Source of the DNA: Coptodactyla brooksi
Lineage: Eukaryota; Arthropoda; Insecta; Coleoptera; Scarabaeidae
NCBI GenBank assembly: GCA_033557675.1
Contig: JAWQRM010000229.1
Span: forward strand, 1-26,109
Reading direction: 5' to 3'
Length of the DNA: 26,109 nucleotides
Under the pieces are notes generated by a model. The model was given only the letters and a program-made list of their open reading frames with translations. It made no database searches and was not told the origin of the DNA. This document shows, one piece after another, positions 1 through 10,094 of this stretch; position 1 is the first letter of the stretch, and each line of letters opens with the position of its first letter. The position numbers and the translations under genes were made by a program.

Positions 1-1108
1 CGAAAATTATACGAAACGAACGAAGATAGGCCCATGTATTTCTTCGATTTTCTCGGTAACTATAAATAATAACTATGAAGTGTTATATATCAAATTAAAG
101 GATTTTTCGCAAGGAATGTGAAAAGATCTGTTTTAACAAAATTGAAATTTAAAAATTCAAATATATTGATTTGAAATATGACCTATTAAATTCCCTATTG
201 AAAACTTTATAAAAAGATTACTATTGTTACACTGAAAGCAACAATAGTAATTTCGTACAGGATTTTCTTTTAAAAATTCAAAAATTAATATTAATTTGAA
301 ATGTATTTCATTAAATTTGTGGTTAAGAACCCTTTAAAACGAGTCCACACTCGATGGGGTTATCTCAATTAGTTTCCGAGATATCTTAGAGTTGCAGAAA
401 ATTTTACAAAACAAATGAATGTCGCTAACGTAGTCAATCGATTTTCTCGGTAACTATAAAAAATTGATGTGGGCGTTATATATCAAATTAAAGGATTTTT
501 TGGAAGGATTCTGAAGCTTTTTTAAAAAAATTGATTTAGAAATCCAATTTGACTGAAATTTAAAAATTCAAATATATCAATTTGGAATATGACCCATTAA
601 ATTCCTTAATAAAAACTCTTTAAAACGACACCAAACTCGACGGGGTTATCTCAATTAGTTTCCGAGATATCGCCGAAAGTATATCGAAAATTATACGAAA
701 CAGACGAAGATAGGCCCATATATTTCATGGATTTTCTCGGTAACTATAACTAATAACTATGGAGTGTCATACATCAAATTAAAGCATTTTTTGCAAGGAA
801 TCTGAAAAGATCTGTTTGGATGCTGAATTTAGAAATTCCAACAAAATTGATTTAATAATCCAGTTTCTAATAGACTTTACTAAATTCTTTATTTAAAATC
901 TTTTAAAATGACACCAAACTCGACGGGGTTATCTCAATTAGTTTCCGAGATATCCCCGAAAGTATATCGAAAATTTTACGAAACAAACGAAGATAGGCCC
1001 ACGTATTTCTTCGATTTTCTCGGTAACTATAAAAGATAGGTATGGAGTGTTACATATCAAATTAAAGGATTTTTCGCAAGGAATTTGAAAAGATCTGTTT
1101 TAACATCG
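1..1108 (-). repeat. S1: diverged ~283-bp satellite subfamily
   Basis: At least three unit-to-unit intervals are visible. The landmark GGTTATCTCAATTAG recurs at 358, 644 and 927 (spacings 286 and 283). A second landmark, CGAAAATTWTACGAAAC-like, recurs at 1, 398, 685 and 968 (397, 287, 283). The first interval is longer because of about 114 extra bases around 200-300. Each unit also has TTTAAAACGACACCAAAC followed by GTTTCCGAGATATC. The same order of motifs occurs in the S2 arrays read on the - strand, so S1 is best seen as a distant S2 subfamily. No coding potential was seen. Confidence 0.85.
217..251. repeat. 12-bp perfect inverted repeat inside S1
   Basis: Arms 217-228 (ATTACTATTGTT) and 240-251 are perfect reverse complements separated by 11 bases. 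The hairpin lies in the extra segment that lengthens the first S1 interval, so it may mark a small insertion. Confidence 0.7.
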
Positions 1109-2040
1109 TAACTTTAAATTATAAAAAAAATAACTTTTACGCAGTAATGCGGTAAATTGTTCGCTTGAAATAGCTCCAAATTCAAAACTGACTTTTCCTT
1201 TCGTCGCGACGGCTTAAAACCTTCCGGCTCGGAAGGCTTTTGTTCGTGATTGGCTTTTGTCTCGTAAGCTGAGCGCCCGACAAGCAATTGTTTCCCTGCC
1301 GGTAGTGGTGGTTTGTTAAATTTCGACTAATTGTCGGCGACAACATTTGAGTTTCGTTACAATCGTAGGTTTGCAACTGTTTTATATCGCAAAACCCAAT
1401 CCGCCCTCGAAAACTTTACCTACCGCGTTGGGAGTCACGTTGTTTTATCTCAGTGGGACAACACCACTTGAGCAGTGACCTATTTGACGTGAGAAACGCC
1501 CAGGGCACCCCCCGCACGTGCCTCCCGCATTTTCACCCTGAAAAGCGGTTGTATATTCAATAAAAACCGCGCAAGCTAAAAGTCAAATTAACTGTCAAAA
1601 TTGACAGATAATCCAAATCTTTCCTCAGCTGATTGAAATCCATGTAATTTATATTAATTTAAGTAGTAACTGATTTATTAAATTAAGTTAGTTCTTGCGG
1701 AAACCGCCAGAGCTACATGATAAAATCGGTGGAGGTGCAGGTGTGTAATGAATGTAGCAAACCAGAAAATTAAAATTGATTTCAGAGTTCTCGACTATAG
1801 TAATTTACTAAATTACCTTTCAAATTGCGTTCCGCTTAATTAATTAACTTTGAATTGCAGGACTCAAATATACGCTACCATAAATATTAATTAGTTTAAT
1901 TTACGATGAAAAATTACCATCGCATTTGCCATTTATATATCGTTATTGTTTAAAATTATTATTGACCCAAGTATTAAAAAATAATGAAAATGAAACTAAT
2001 ACTTTTAATATCTGCGTAATTTTTAGAATTTTTTAACGCA
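1109..2040. other. Unique intergenic or intronic stretch, no gene recognised
   Basis: A somewhat GC-richer island (about 1180-1560) is followed by AT-rich sequence. A 64-residue open frame on the - strand (1376 to 1182) resembles no family I know and has no convincing splice context. A short inverted repeat, CTGTCAA-AA-TTGACAG, lies near 1591. If the - strand exon at 4555-4740 is real, this stretch is probably inside its intron. Confidence 0.5.
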
Positions 2041-4553
2041 AAACTAAAAATTTTCAAAATTATTTCGAGAGATCCCCCCTTGAGGGGGGCAATTTTTCAA
2101 AATAATCCCAACACGCCCGTGTTGGGTATCGTTTCAAACAACTCGATGGTACTGATTAATAATCTAATAAAATTTTAAAAATAACCTTTAAAATTTAATA
2201 GTTTTTGTTTCATAATGATTGATTTACAATTTTTAAACTTAGTTTTTTATTTAAAAATAATACTTTTATGATTTAAACGTTAAATTGGTGGTTTCTACTA
2301 AATTTGATAAAAGTTTAGTGCGGGTTAACAAACAAATTGCTAAAGAAAAAAATGAAAAGAAAAAAAATTGACAGAATATAAAATGTTGTTTATACTAGTA
2401 GTATATTGCTTTAATTTTTGAATTTTCTTTGATAAGGTACGTATTTTGTTTAATTTTACTGTTTGGTTAGCATTAGGTGTATTTTTTAATTTTATTTACC
2501 GCAGTATTAAATTTATTTTTAATTCATTATTTGGGTAGATGTTTAGTCATGAATGTTTTTGGAAATTCAAAATAAAATACATCAGTTAACCTCTAAAATT
2601 TGATGGATTTTATTTTATAAACATTTGTTTAGAGTTTTTAAACGTTTTTTTTTATTTAGGAATAATACTTTTATTATATATATATATTAAAATATTATAT
2701 ATATTATTTTAATTTTGAACATTTTTGTTCAAAAATTAATTTTACGTAAAAAGACTGACCAATAATTTAATAAAATTTTAAAGATAACCTCTAAAAATCA
2801 ATAGTTTTTGTTTTATAAAAAATTAGTTTGCAATGCTTAAACTAATTTTTTCTTACTTAAGAATAATACGAGGAATAAGATTACCCCTAAAATTTAATAG
2901 TTCTTTTATAAAAAAATAATTAACAAGTTGTTTAAAATTTAATAGTTCTTGTTTTATAAAAAAAATAATAAACAAGTCGTTTAAGCTGAATTTTTTACTT
3001 AAAAATAATACTTTTAGGATTTAGATTTTTTTAATTTTTTATTTCTTCGAAATCCCAACCTACATGTGTTGGGTATCATTTCAAACAATTCTATTGTAAT
3101 GATTAAGAATATAATAAAATTTTAAAGTTTACCTCTAAAATAAAACAGTTGTTTTATAAAAATTAATTAACAAGTTTTTAAGCTGAATTTTTCTATTTAA
3201 AAAAATAGTTTTAGGGTTTACAATTTTGTTTTGATTTTCCGCCAAAATAAGAAATGTTTTAAATTATTTCAAGAAATGGCCCCACCTTGAGGGGGTCTAT
3301 TTTTTAAAATAATTTCAAAATAATTCCAACTTACACGTGTTGGGTATCGTTTCAAACAATACCACAGTACTGATTAAGAATCTAATAAATTTTTTTAATT
3401 TATTTTTTTTTTAAATTAATTACAATTTTTAAACATAATTTTTCTTGTGGTATTTTTTAAATTTTTTTCGTCAAATAAAAAATTTTTAAAAGTATTTTTA
3501 AAAAATAGCCCCACCTCGAGGGGGATATTTTTTAAAAATAATTTTAAAAATTTTTTATTTGATGAAAAAATTTTAAAAAAATACCAAAAAATACTAAAAA
3601 TTTTAGGATTCAGATTTTTAAATTTTTTATTTCTTCGAAATAAAAAAATTTCAAAATTATTTAAAAAATAGCTCCATCCTGAGGGGGGCTATTTTTTAAA
3701 TAATTTCAATATAATCCCAACCTATATGTGTTGGGTATCATTTCAAACAATTCCATTGTACTGATTAAGAATATAATAAAATTATAAAGGTTACCTCTAA
3801 AATAAAATAGTTGCTTTATAAAAATTAATTAACAAGTTTTTAAGCTGAATTTTTCTATTTAAAAATAATAGTTTTAGGATTTACAGATTTTTTTGTAATT
3901 TTTCCGTTGAAATAAAAAATGTTTTAAATTATTTCAAGAAATGGCCCCACCTTGAGGGGGTCTATTTTTTAAATAATTTCAAAATAATTCCAACCTACAC
4001 GTGTTGGGTATCGTTTCAAACAATTTCATAGTACTGATTAAGAATTTAATAAAATAACCGATTAATAAGATAATCTCCAAAATTTTTAAACTTAATTTTT
4101 CTTCTGTAAGAATAATACTTTTAATATCCACAGATTTTTAAAAATTTTTTTTCGCCAAATAAAAAATTTTTAAAATTATTTTTAAAGAATAGCCCCACCT
4201 CGAGGGGGGCTATTTTTCAAAATAATCCCAACATACCCGTGTTGGGTATCGTTGCGAATAATTCGATGGTGCCGATTAAGGATCTAATCGAATTTCATCG
4301 ATACCGTTTAAACTTATCTTCTTATTTTTAATAGTTTTAGGATCTGCGGATTTTTTAGATTTTTTTACCGCGAAATTCAAAATTTTCAAAATTTTTTCGA
4401 CGGATCCCCCCCTCCCGGAGGGGGCTATTTTTGAAAATGGTCCCAACATGCCCGTGTTGGGTGTCGTTTCGAGCAATTCGATGGCGCCGATTGAGAATCT
4501 AATCGAATTTCGAGGAGATTGCCCAAAACCGACGCCGTATAGGGCGGATTTTA
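2041..4553 (-). repeat. H: hairpin-doublet repeat array (left block)
   Basis: The landmark GTTGGGTATCGTTTCAAA or a close variant recurs near 2121, 3068, 3340, 3730, 4003, 4234 and 4458. Spacings in the regular part are about 225-390 bases. Each copy pairs two dyads. One is a C-run/G-run hairpin such as 2074-2089 (six C, TTGA, six G). The other is a CCCAAC...GTTGGG dyad such as 2107-2126, which has perfect 9-base arms and a 2-base centre. Between them is AT-rich sequence. Strand is given as the orientation that reads GATACC, then the dyad, then the C/G hairpin, which is the sense of the presumed - strand gene. The same family, in + orientation, occurs in the citrate carrier intron. Confidence 0.85.
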
Positions 4554-4554
4554 C

Positions 4555-4740
4555 CTGAAACGGCGCCGTCGGCGCCTCGGCGCAGCTCGTGGTGGCGTGA
4601 TGCTGATTGCTCTGGTGGCGGTTGTGGTGATGGTGATGGTGGGAGGCGGCGGTCGATCCATAATTGAGTTGATACGCCGTATCTAGGATTTTCTTGTGAG
4701 CAGACGCGTGTGCCCTGTAAGCGGAAACGCTCAGCTTCAT
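4555..4740 (-). CDS. Putative His-rich coding exon of an unidentified - strand gene (partial)
   Basis: An ATG at 4740 opens a GC-rich frame of 62 complete codons. The peptide begins MKLSVSAYRAHASAHKK, then has ILDTAYQLNYGSTAAS, a run of six His (residues 34-39) and a His/Gln/Ser/Thr-rich stretch. It ends APTAPFQ at 4555. The next - strand bases are GTAAAA after TTTCAG, a good splice donor in phase 0. Past the donor the frame stays open but runs straight into H repeats, so I end the exon here. The frame is also open upstream to a possible acceptor (AG at 4838-4837 after a pyrimidine-rich tract). The exon could therefore be 4836-4555, with a Gly/Arg/Ala-rich start ESRGAPRGPACGG. I do not recognise the family. 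His-repeat N-termini are common in insect transcription factors and channels, but that is not an identification. The rest of the gene would lie left of the window. Confidence 0.5.
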
Positions 4741-5365
4741 CGCCCGCCCGCCGGATGACGCGGTGGCGCCCCGACTACCGGAGCGTTGCGCCCCTCCCCC
4801 GCCGCAGGCCGGCCCACGCGGGGCGCCCCTGGACTCCTGGAATGGGAAAAATCGGGAAATTCGAACGGTTTAAAGGGCTTAAATAAAAGAAACGTCTTTT
4901 ACATCGATCGCCTCAGTCGCTTTAAAGTATTCAATCTAATTTTTAGTGGAAGTTTTCGGAAGATACCCCGCGCGGGAAGGACTTACGAAAATAGAGCTCA
5001 TAACTCTTGACTCCGGTATCGATGACCTGTCGATACTTAGACCAAACTTTTCAACAACTTTTCGCGGGGAATTTCGATCTCGGTCGTGATGATCCGTACT
5101 TGTACGTGATGGGGTGCGGAATGACAGTGTTAAGTTGAAGGGATAGTTTGATGGTCGATCGATAACTTTTCGGCAATAAGAAAAGCGGAGTCTATAGTCG
5201 TGTTCGAACTTTTAGCGTCTATTAATTACGGCGGGAAACCAGGAATTTCCATTAGGATGCCGTTATACTGCGGCATCCTAATGGAAGATCCAGATTGTTG
5301 CGTTAATTATCGTTATGTCCGTGGGTCCGCGGAATTGGCGAAATTTTCGTTTACAGAACTAAACC
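4741..5365 (-). promoter_or_regulatory. Candidate 5' region of the - strand gene with DRE-like sites
   Basis: A CpG-rich stretch (about 4741-4850) is followed by unique sequence with no convincing gene. TATCGAT occurs at 5017-5023 and as its complement ATCGATA at 5158-5164. The first lies in a 7-base-arm inverted repeat, 5016-5022 with 5030-5036. TATCGATA is the established DREF site of insect housekeeping and growth promoters; here only 7 of 8 positions are present. Promoter assignment is inference from position upstream of the His-rich exon. Confidence 0.35.
5242..5291. repeat. Perfect-core hairpin in unique sequence
   Basis: Arms 5247-5262 and 5271-5286 are 16-base perfect reverse complements (TTCCATTAGGATGCCG on the left) around an 8-base loop. 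Pairing continues outward to 5242/5291 with one mismatch and one G-T wobble, giving a ~21-bp stem in 50 bases. This is near, but shorter than, typical pre-miRNA length. No similar sequence was seen elsewhere in the window. It could be a small RNA precursor, a cruciform-type site or a neutral snap-back. Confidence 0.6.
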
Positions 5366-6692
5366 TCGTTAAAAACCATGAAGTTTGATACCAAACAACG
5401 TATACTTCGGATGAAAAACAACTGAGATATGGCGAAAAATGCGTTCACGATCGTCTTTTGTTTTTTCAGTGAAAATCGGCTATATCTCGGAAACCGTTAG
5501 AGATAACTTAGGGTTGTTGGGTGTCATTTTAAAGCCCCAACGATGCTCTATCGTTTAGACATATCAAAAAATTTATAACTTTTAAATTTTCTCATAAATA
5601 ACTTTATTCAACTTTCTATGTGAAAATTTCTTACATGACACTAAAGCTTGTAAAAAAATATGAAATTTGATACCAAACAACGCATACTTTGGATGAAAAA
5701 TAACTGAAATACAGCGAAAAATGTATTTACAACCGTCTTTTGTTTTTCCAGCGAAAATCGGGTATATCTCGGAAACCGTTAGAGATAACCTAGGGTTGTT
5801 TGGTATCGTTTTAAAGCCCTCGAGATTGTCTATCATTTAGGCGCAGTTTGATTTGCAACAGAAAATTTTTACTTTTAAATTTTCACTCTGAAATTTTTCT
5901 CGAGTAAAAATTTTCATGCAGCGTCAAAGCTTGTGAAAAATAACGAAATTTGATACCAAACAACATATACATAGGATGAAAAATAACCGAGATACGGCGA
6001 AAAATGTATTTACGAGTCTTTTATTTTTTTTAGTGAAAATCGATGATATCTCAGAAACCATCAAAAATAACCTAGGGTTGTTGGGTGTCATTGCAAAGCC
6101 CTAGCGATGCTCTATCATTTAGACTTATTAAGAATATTTTCATTTTTCAATTTTCCTTTGAATATTTTTATTTAACTATGTAGGTGAAAATTTCCTAAAG
6201 AATATTAAAGCTTGTAAAAAAATATGAAATTTGATACCAAACAACGTATATTTCCGATGAAAAATAACCGAGATACGGTGAAAAATATATTTACAGCCGT
6301 CTTTTGTTTTTCCAGTGAAAATCGGGTATATCTCGGAAACCGTTAGAGATAATCCAGGGTTGTTAGGTGTCATTTTCAAGCCCCAACGATGCTCTGTCGT
6401 TTAGACTTGTTAAAAATATTTTAATTTTTTAATTTTCTTTTGAATATTTTTATTTGACTTTGTAGGTGAAAATTTTTTACGAGGTATTGAAGCTTGTAAA
6501 AAAATATGAAATTTGATACCAAACAACGTATACTTTCGATTAAAAACAACTGAGATACAGCGAAAAATGTGTTCGCGATCGTATTTTGTTTTTCCAGTGA
6601 AAATCGCCTATATCTCGGAAACCGTTAGAGATAACCTAGGGTTGTTGGGTGTCATTTTAAAGCTCTCGAAGCGCTCTATCGTTTAAAGTAAT
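5366..6692 (+). repeat. S2 array, left block 1 (five ~282-bp units)
   Basis: The landmark GAARTTTGATACCAAACAAC starts at about 5379, 5662, 5945, 6226 and 6508 (spacings 283, 283, 281, 282). Each unit also has a TATATCTCGGAAACCGTTAGAG box followed by GTTGKGTRTCRTTTTAAAG. Two linker types alternate irregularly. One has CCCCAACGATGCTCTATCGTTTAGAC (near 5535 and 6390). The other has CCTCGAGATTGTCTATCATTTAGG (near 5818). The block ends after AAAGCTCTCGAAGCGCTCTATCGTTTA at about 6692, a cut point shared with other S2 blocks. Open frames in it are products of the repeat. Confidence 0.9.
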
Positions 6693-7174
6693 CAGCTACG
6701 TTACAAACCGTGGATGCATTTTGAAACAACAGCGTGACGTTTTCGCGGGAATCAAGACGCACGGTTTCTTAGTTAGCTCGGACATCGGCCGTCTAGATTA
6801 AGCGAGGATCGGGGCGCTTATTCCTGGCTACGGTCCAGTGGGACCCTAATCGATATGGTCGGGAACGACGCTGAACCTTCGAAGGTTACACGCTCGGTGC
6901 CGTTCGACGGAGAACGTCCCCAGAGGACGGGAAATTGGAAAAAACGAATTCAGTCGGGGGACAGGTTTGCACCAACGAGATCGGAGACAAATAACATTGG
7001 ATAGAAAGAGAGATAGAGGGGGGCGGGATGGAGAGAAAGGGAGAACGGCGTAGCCATGAATCATTTATATCTGCGTGGCGGAAGCGCGACATCTAGAAGC
7101 AAACTAGAAGGCATTTTTCGTTGGGAAATTGACGTCGTGAAAACAGGAAATTAACATTTCGAAAAAAAACGTTC
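6693..7174. other. Unique island between S2 blocks, no gene recognised
   Basis: GC-balanced, non-repetitive sequence. It includes a purine-only tract near 7005-7046 (GAGAGATAGAGGGGGG, then GGGATGGAGAGAAAGGGAG) with three separate G runs. The open frames (- strand, 64-72 residues) overlap one another and match no family I know. Confidence 0.5.
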
Positions 7175-7540
7175 GTAAAACACGCGGGACGTTGAAGCCC
7201 GTTAAAAACCGTGAAGTTTGATACCAAACAACGTATATCTAGGACGAAAAGTGACGGAGATACGGCGAAAAACGTGTTTACGACCGTCTTTTGTTTTTTT
7301 AGAGAAAATCGTTTATATCTCGGAGACCGTAAGAGATAAGTATGGGTTGTTTGGTATCGTTTTAAAGCCCTCGAGATTGTCTGCCATTTAGGCGCGGTTT
7401 GATTTACAATAGAAAAATTTTTACTTTTAAATTTTCACTCTGAAATTTTCCTCGAGTAAAAATTTTTACGTAGCGTCAAAGCTTGTAAGAAAATATGAAA
7501 TTTGATACCAAACAACGCATATTTCGGATGAGAAATAACC

Positions 7541-8517
7541 TCCGCTCGCCGCGCGCCAGTGTAGGAGGGGCACGCGGGCCGTGCTACAGGCTAGCGTGCT
7601 TCCCACGCCGCTCATTTGCTGGCTTTGAATATTTAATATCTAAAACACTGTTGTTCAGATGGCAAAATAGTACAAGACTTTTCTCTTCTGTTTAACTCAA
7701 TCCACCTCTGGTTTTAAGTTTGCTAGTTTTGCAACAGACACCCTGTATAGGGCTAATGCCTAATAACAATATTGGACAAAAACGTCAAATTTTATTTAGA
7801 TGCAGTAGAATTTATGTTACTTGCACACGTTAAACTTTAAAAATGCCTTTCACAAGTGATGGAACTGTTGACATGATTGCTGTTTATTTCGAATGTCTTC
7901 ACCGATATTTTAGGTTAGGAATAAGATATCGAGGCGCGCTTTTCACTAGCTTGTTTGGGCATCATTTTGCTATTTTCTTATGGAAAAAAAGTAATACCGA
8001 TAGATTTAATCTTTTAAAGAAATTTTACAATTTCAGTAGTAATATCAATAAATGCCCTCTGCTGGCGACATATCAAATTACAATCACCACAACTAAGGTA
8101 GCTTTTGTTGGCCAAGAAAAGCTCCTTTCAACGACGTCGAGTTTGTTGAAATGCCTTCAGTCGTTTTGAAGTTACAGATGTTTGTTTATACAAACATTCG
8201 AACACCCCCCACCACTTTATTTTTAGAGATGGGGCGAAAAGTGTTTAACAAAAGAGACTCGAATTTATTTCAGCTTTAAAAAGCATATATTCGTTTGTTG
8301 TTAATAGGGCGAAATTTCGAGAAACACCGCATTTTTAAATTCAAAACGGAGGTTACGCCCCCTAGCGGCCATATTAGCAACCTGAAAATAATTTCCTAGA
8401 CTTTCTTTTGGCCACTTTAGTTGTAAATATTTTTACCGCAAATCTACAGTGAGTAGTTTCCGAGATACAGTACCTCGCTTATTTGGACACCCTGTACATC
8501 TTCTAGTTTTACTTTGT
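7541..8517 (+). mobile_element. Element X, long copy: composite mobile-element fragment
   Basis: It begins with a 74-75-bp GC-rich module (CTCCGCTCGCCGCGCGCC..., about 7541-7616) directly after S2 sequence ending AATAAC. It ends at ...GACACCCTGTACATCTTCTAG near 8505, where S2 resumes with TAGGTGAAAATCTC. Two ACACCCTGTA motifs lie inside, at 7738 and 8488. Read on the - strand both are ACAGGGTGTC, a terminal sequence I associate with insect repeats. Two elements in the same orientation, nested or adjacent, would explain this. An inverted, rearranged copy lies at 10755-11530. I cannot name the family. Confidence 0.75.
7843..8169 (+). pseudogene. Possible degraded helix-turn-helix ORF of a transposon
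   Basis: A 108-codon frame beginning MPFTSDGTVDMIAVYFEC and then YRGALF lies inside element X. The spacing of FT, VDMIxVYxEC and YR...F resembles the short N-terminal helix-turn-helix (DUF4817-like) found before Tc1/mariner-type transposases in insects. After about residue 40 the resemblance stops and no DDE catalytic region follows. The inverted X copy has lost this segment. The match is from memory of the family pattern and is weak; it may be chance. Confidence 0.25.
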
Positions 8518-8885
8518 AGGTGAAAATCTCTTGCGGGGTATTAAAGCTTGTAAAAAAATATGAAGTTTGATACCAAACAACGTATATTTCGGATGATAAA
8601 CAACCGAGATACGGCGCAAAATGTACTTACGACAGTCTTTTATTTTTCCAGTGAAAATCGCTTATATCTCGGAAACCGTAAGAGGTAGGGATGGGTTGTT
8701 TGGTATTGTTTTAAAGCCCTCGAAATTGTCTATCATTTAGGCGTGGTTTGATCTAAAACAGAAAATGTTTACTTTTAAATTTTCACTTTGAAATTTTCCT
8801 ACAAAAAAAATGTATGTAGCGTCAAAGCTTGTAAAAAAATATGAAATTTGATACCAAACAACGCGTATTTCGGATGAGGAATAAC

Positions 8886-8960
8886 CTCCGCTCGCCGCGC
8901 GCCAGGGTAGGAGGGGCACGCGGGCCGTGCTACAGGCTAGCGTGCTTCCCACGCCGCTCA
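8886..8960 (+). mobile_element. Element X, short copy (GC module only)
   Basis: The 75-bp GC-rich module that starts the long X copy is repeated here almost exactly. It is flanked on the left by the same S2 context (GGATGAGGAATAAC) and on the right by the same resumption (AGGTGAAAATCTCTTG). It therefore looks like the long copy with its inner ~900 bases removed. Confidence 0.8.
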
Positions 8961-9245
8961 TAGGTGAAAATCTCTTGTGGGGTATTAAAGCTTGTAAAAC
9001 AATATGAAGTTTGATACCAAACAACGTATATTTCGGATGATAAACAACCGAGATACGACGCAAAATGTACTTACGACAGTCTTTTGTTTTTTCAGTGAAA
9101 ATCGGCTATATCTCGGAAACCGTTAGAGATAACCTAGGGTTGTTGGGTGTCATTTTAAAGCTCTAACGATGCTCTATCGTTTAGACTTGTTAAAAACATT
9201 TTAATTTTTTTTTGGGTGTATTTTTTTAACTTTGCAGGTGAAAAT

Positions 9246-10094
9246 TTCTTACACGGCGTTAAAGTTTGCTATTTTTCAGGAGGTTTCCGTGCATTTCAGC
9301 AACCCCGTCGTACGTTCGCGCGATGCACGTACGTCGTTATCCTATTTAAAGGCAGTGGCGCGCAAGAATCCTTACAAAAATCGAAGGTTAGCTCTCATTA
9401 CATGTGTCTGGTGAAAGCGGCGTTTTTCGATAAATTACGAGGTGCCGTTAAAAGTCCTTTTCCCATAATTCGCGTACCGCATTAACGGAGAGCGGACGGG
9501 TGCGACTGCGTAGGCATGACGTACACAATACGAAACGTATAGATTGAAGTAACTGTCCAAGCGAGATGTTTTAACTGGAGCGGAAGTAACTAAAAAAAAT
9601 CACGAGGCATTAATTTACGCCGTTCTCGGGGCGAGCTCCTTCCTGTTGAGCTCGGAAAATTGGAATTCCGGCGGCCCCGGAAAGCGGGGACTTGATAAAT
9701 TCGTAACGTTCGGCTCGACGAGAGGTTCCGGGAAGATGGCAAAAAGATACCGAAAAAAGCGAGATTTACGACCCTTCGAGAGGCGACACGGACGAAGTGC
9801 TTAATAACAAAATCCCACCGCTTTAGGTAATCCGTTATTTTTAACGTGAAGTCGGGAATGATGCAGCGAACGCAGAGGTTTGAAACTTTTTTTTTGAAAC
9901 GCTCTCGCGGGCCCACAGCAGAAAAGTAGGTCATTGTAATGTACGCGGCACGCGGACAGGACTCAAACGTACAAAGCGCACAAAGAAAAACCCCCGTGGG
10001 TTACGAGGCGGATTGGTTTCGTTTCAGAAACCCCTTTTTTGCACTAAAATACGGGAAAAGGTTTTCCGTCGCGAACCAAACCCCGTCCAAACGA
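9246..10094. other. Unique centre of the inverted S2 arrangement, no gene recognised
   Basis: GC-balanced, non-repetitive sequence between oppositely oriented S2 blocks. Overlapping open frames on both strands (89, 60, 114 and 60 residues) have no recognisable domain. A TATTTAAAG TATA-like string lies near 9350. A CGTACGT / ACGTACG inverted pair lies at about 9308-9333. It may be old unique DNA into which S2 units inserted from either side. Confidence 0.5.

Larger units (their letters stand above)
7175..9245 (+). repeat. S2 array, left block 2, interrupted by element X
   Basis: The block starts with a ~32-bp end module (7175-7206) containing GGACGTTGAAGCCCGTTAAAA. Unit landmarks follow at 7212, 7496, 8562, 8845 and 9006. 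The 7212-7496 and 8562-8845 intervals are 284 and 283. The gaps 7541-8517 and 8886-8960 are long and short copies of element X. The block ends at about 9245, at GTTAAAGTTTG, a different cut point from the other blocks, so it looks truncated. Confidence 0.85.

Noticed and set aside
1182..1376. 64-codon - strand frame as an exon
   Set aside because: No convincing splice sites, no recognisable domain, and composition like its surroundings.
2041..4553. Regularly spaced palindromic repeats as a CRISPR array
   Set aside because: Units are 225-390 bases and irregular, the spaces between them are homologous to each other, and the genome is eukaryotic.
4276..4554. Continuation of the His-rich - strand frame to 4276
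   Set aside because: It runs through a splice donor and then translates two H repeat copies, including the C/G hairpin.
5582..6379. Similar - strand open frames (TVSEIYPIF.GKTKDGCKYIF...) in successive S2 units, as a repeated protein
   Set aside because: The unit length drifts between 281 and 285, so frame is not kept between units. Peptide similarity follows from DNA similarity, and copies elsewhere have stops and shifts.
7541..7616. GC-rich 75-bp module as a tRNA-derived SINE head
   Set aside because: I could not find A-box or B-box polymerase III sequences or a cloverleaf in either strand.
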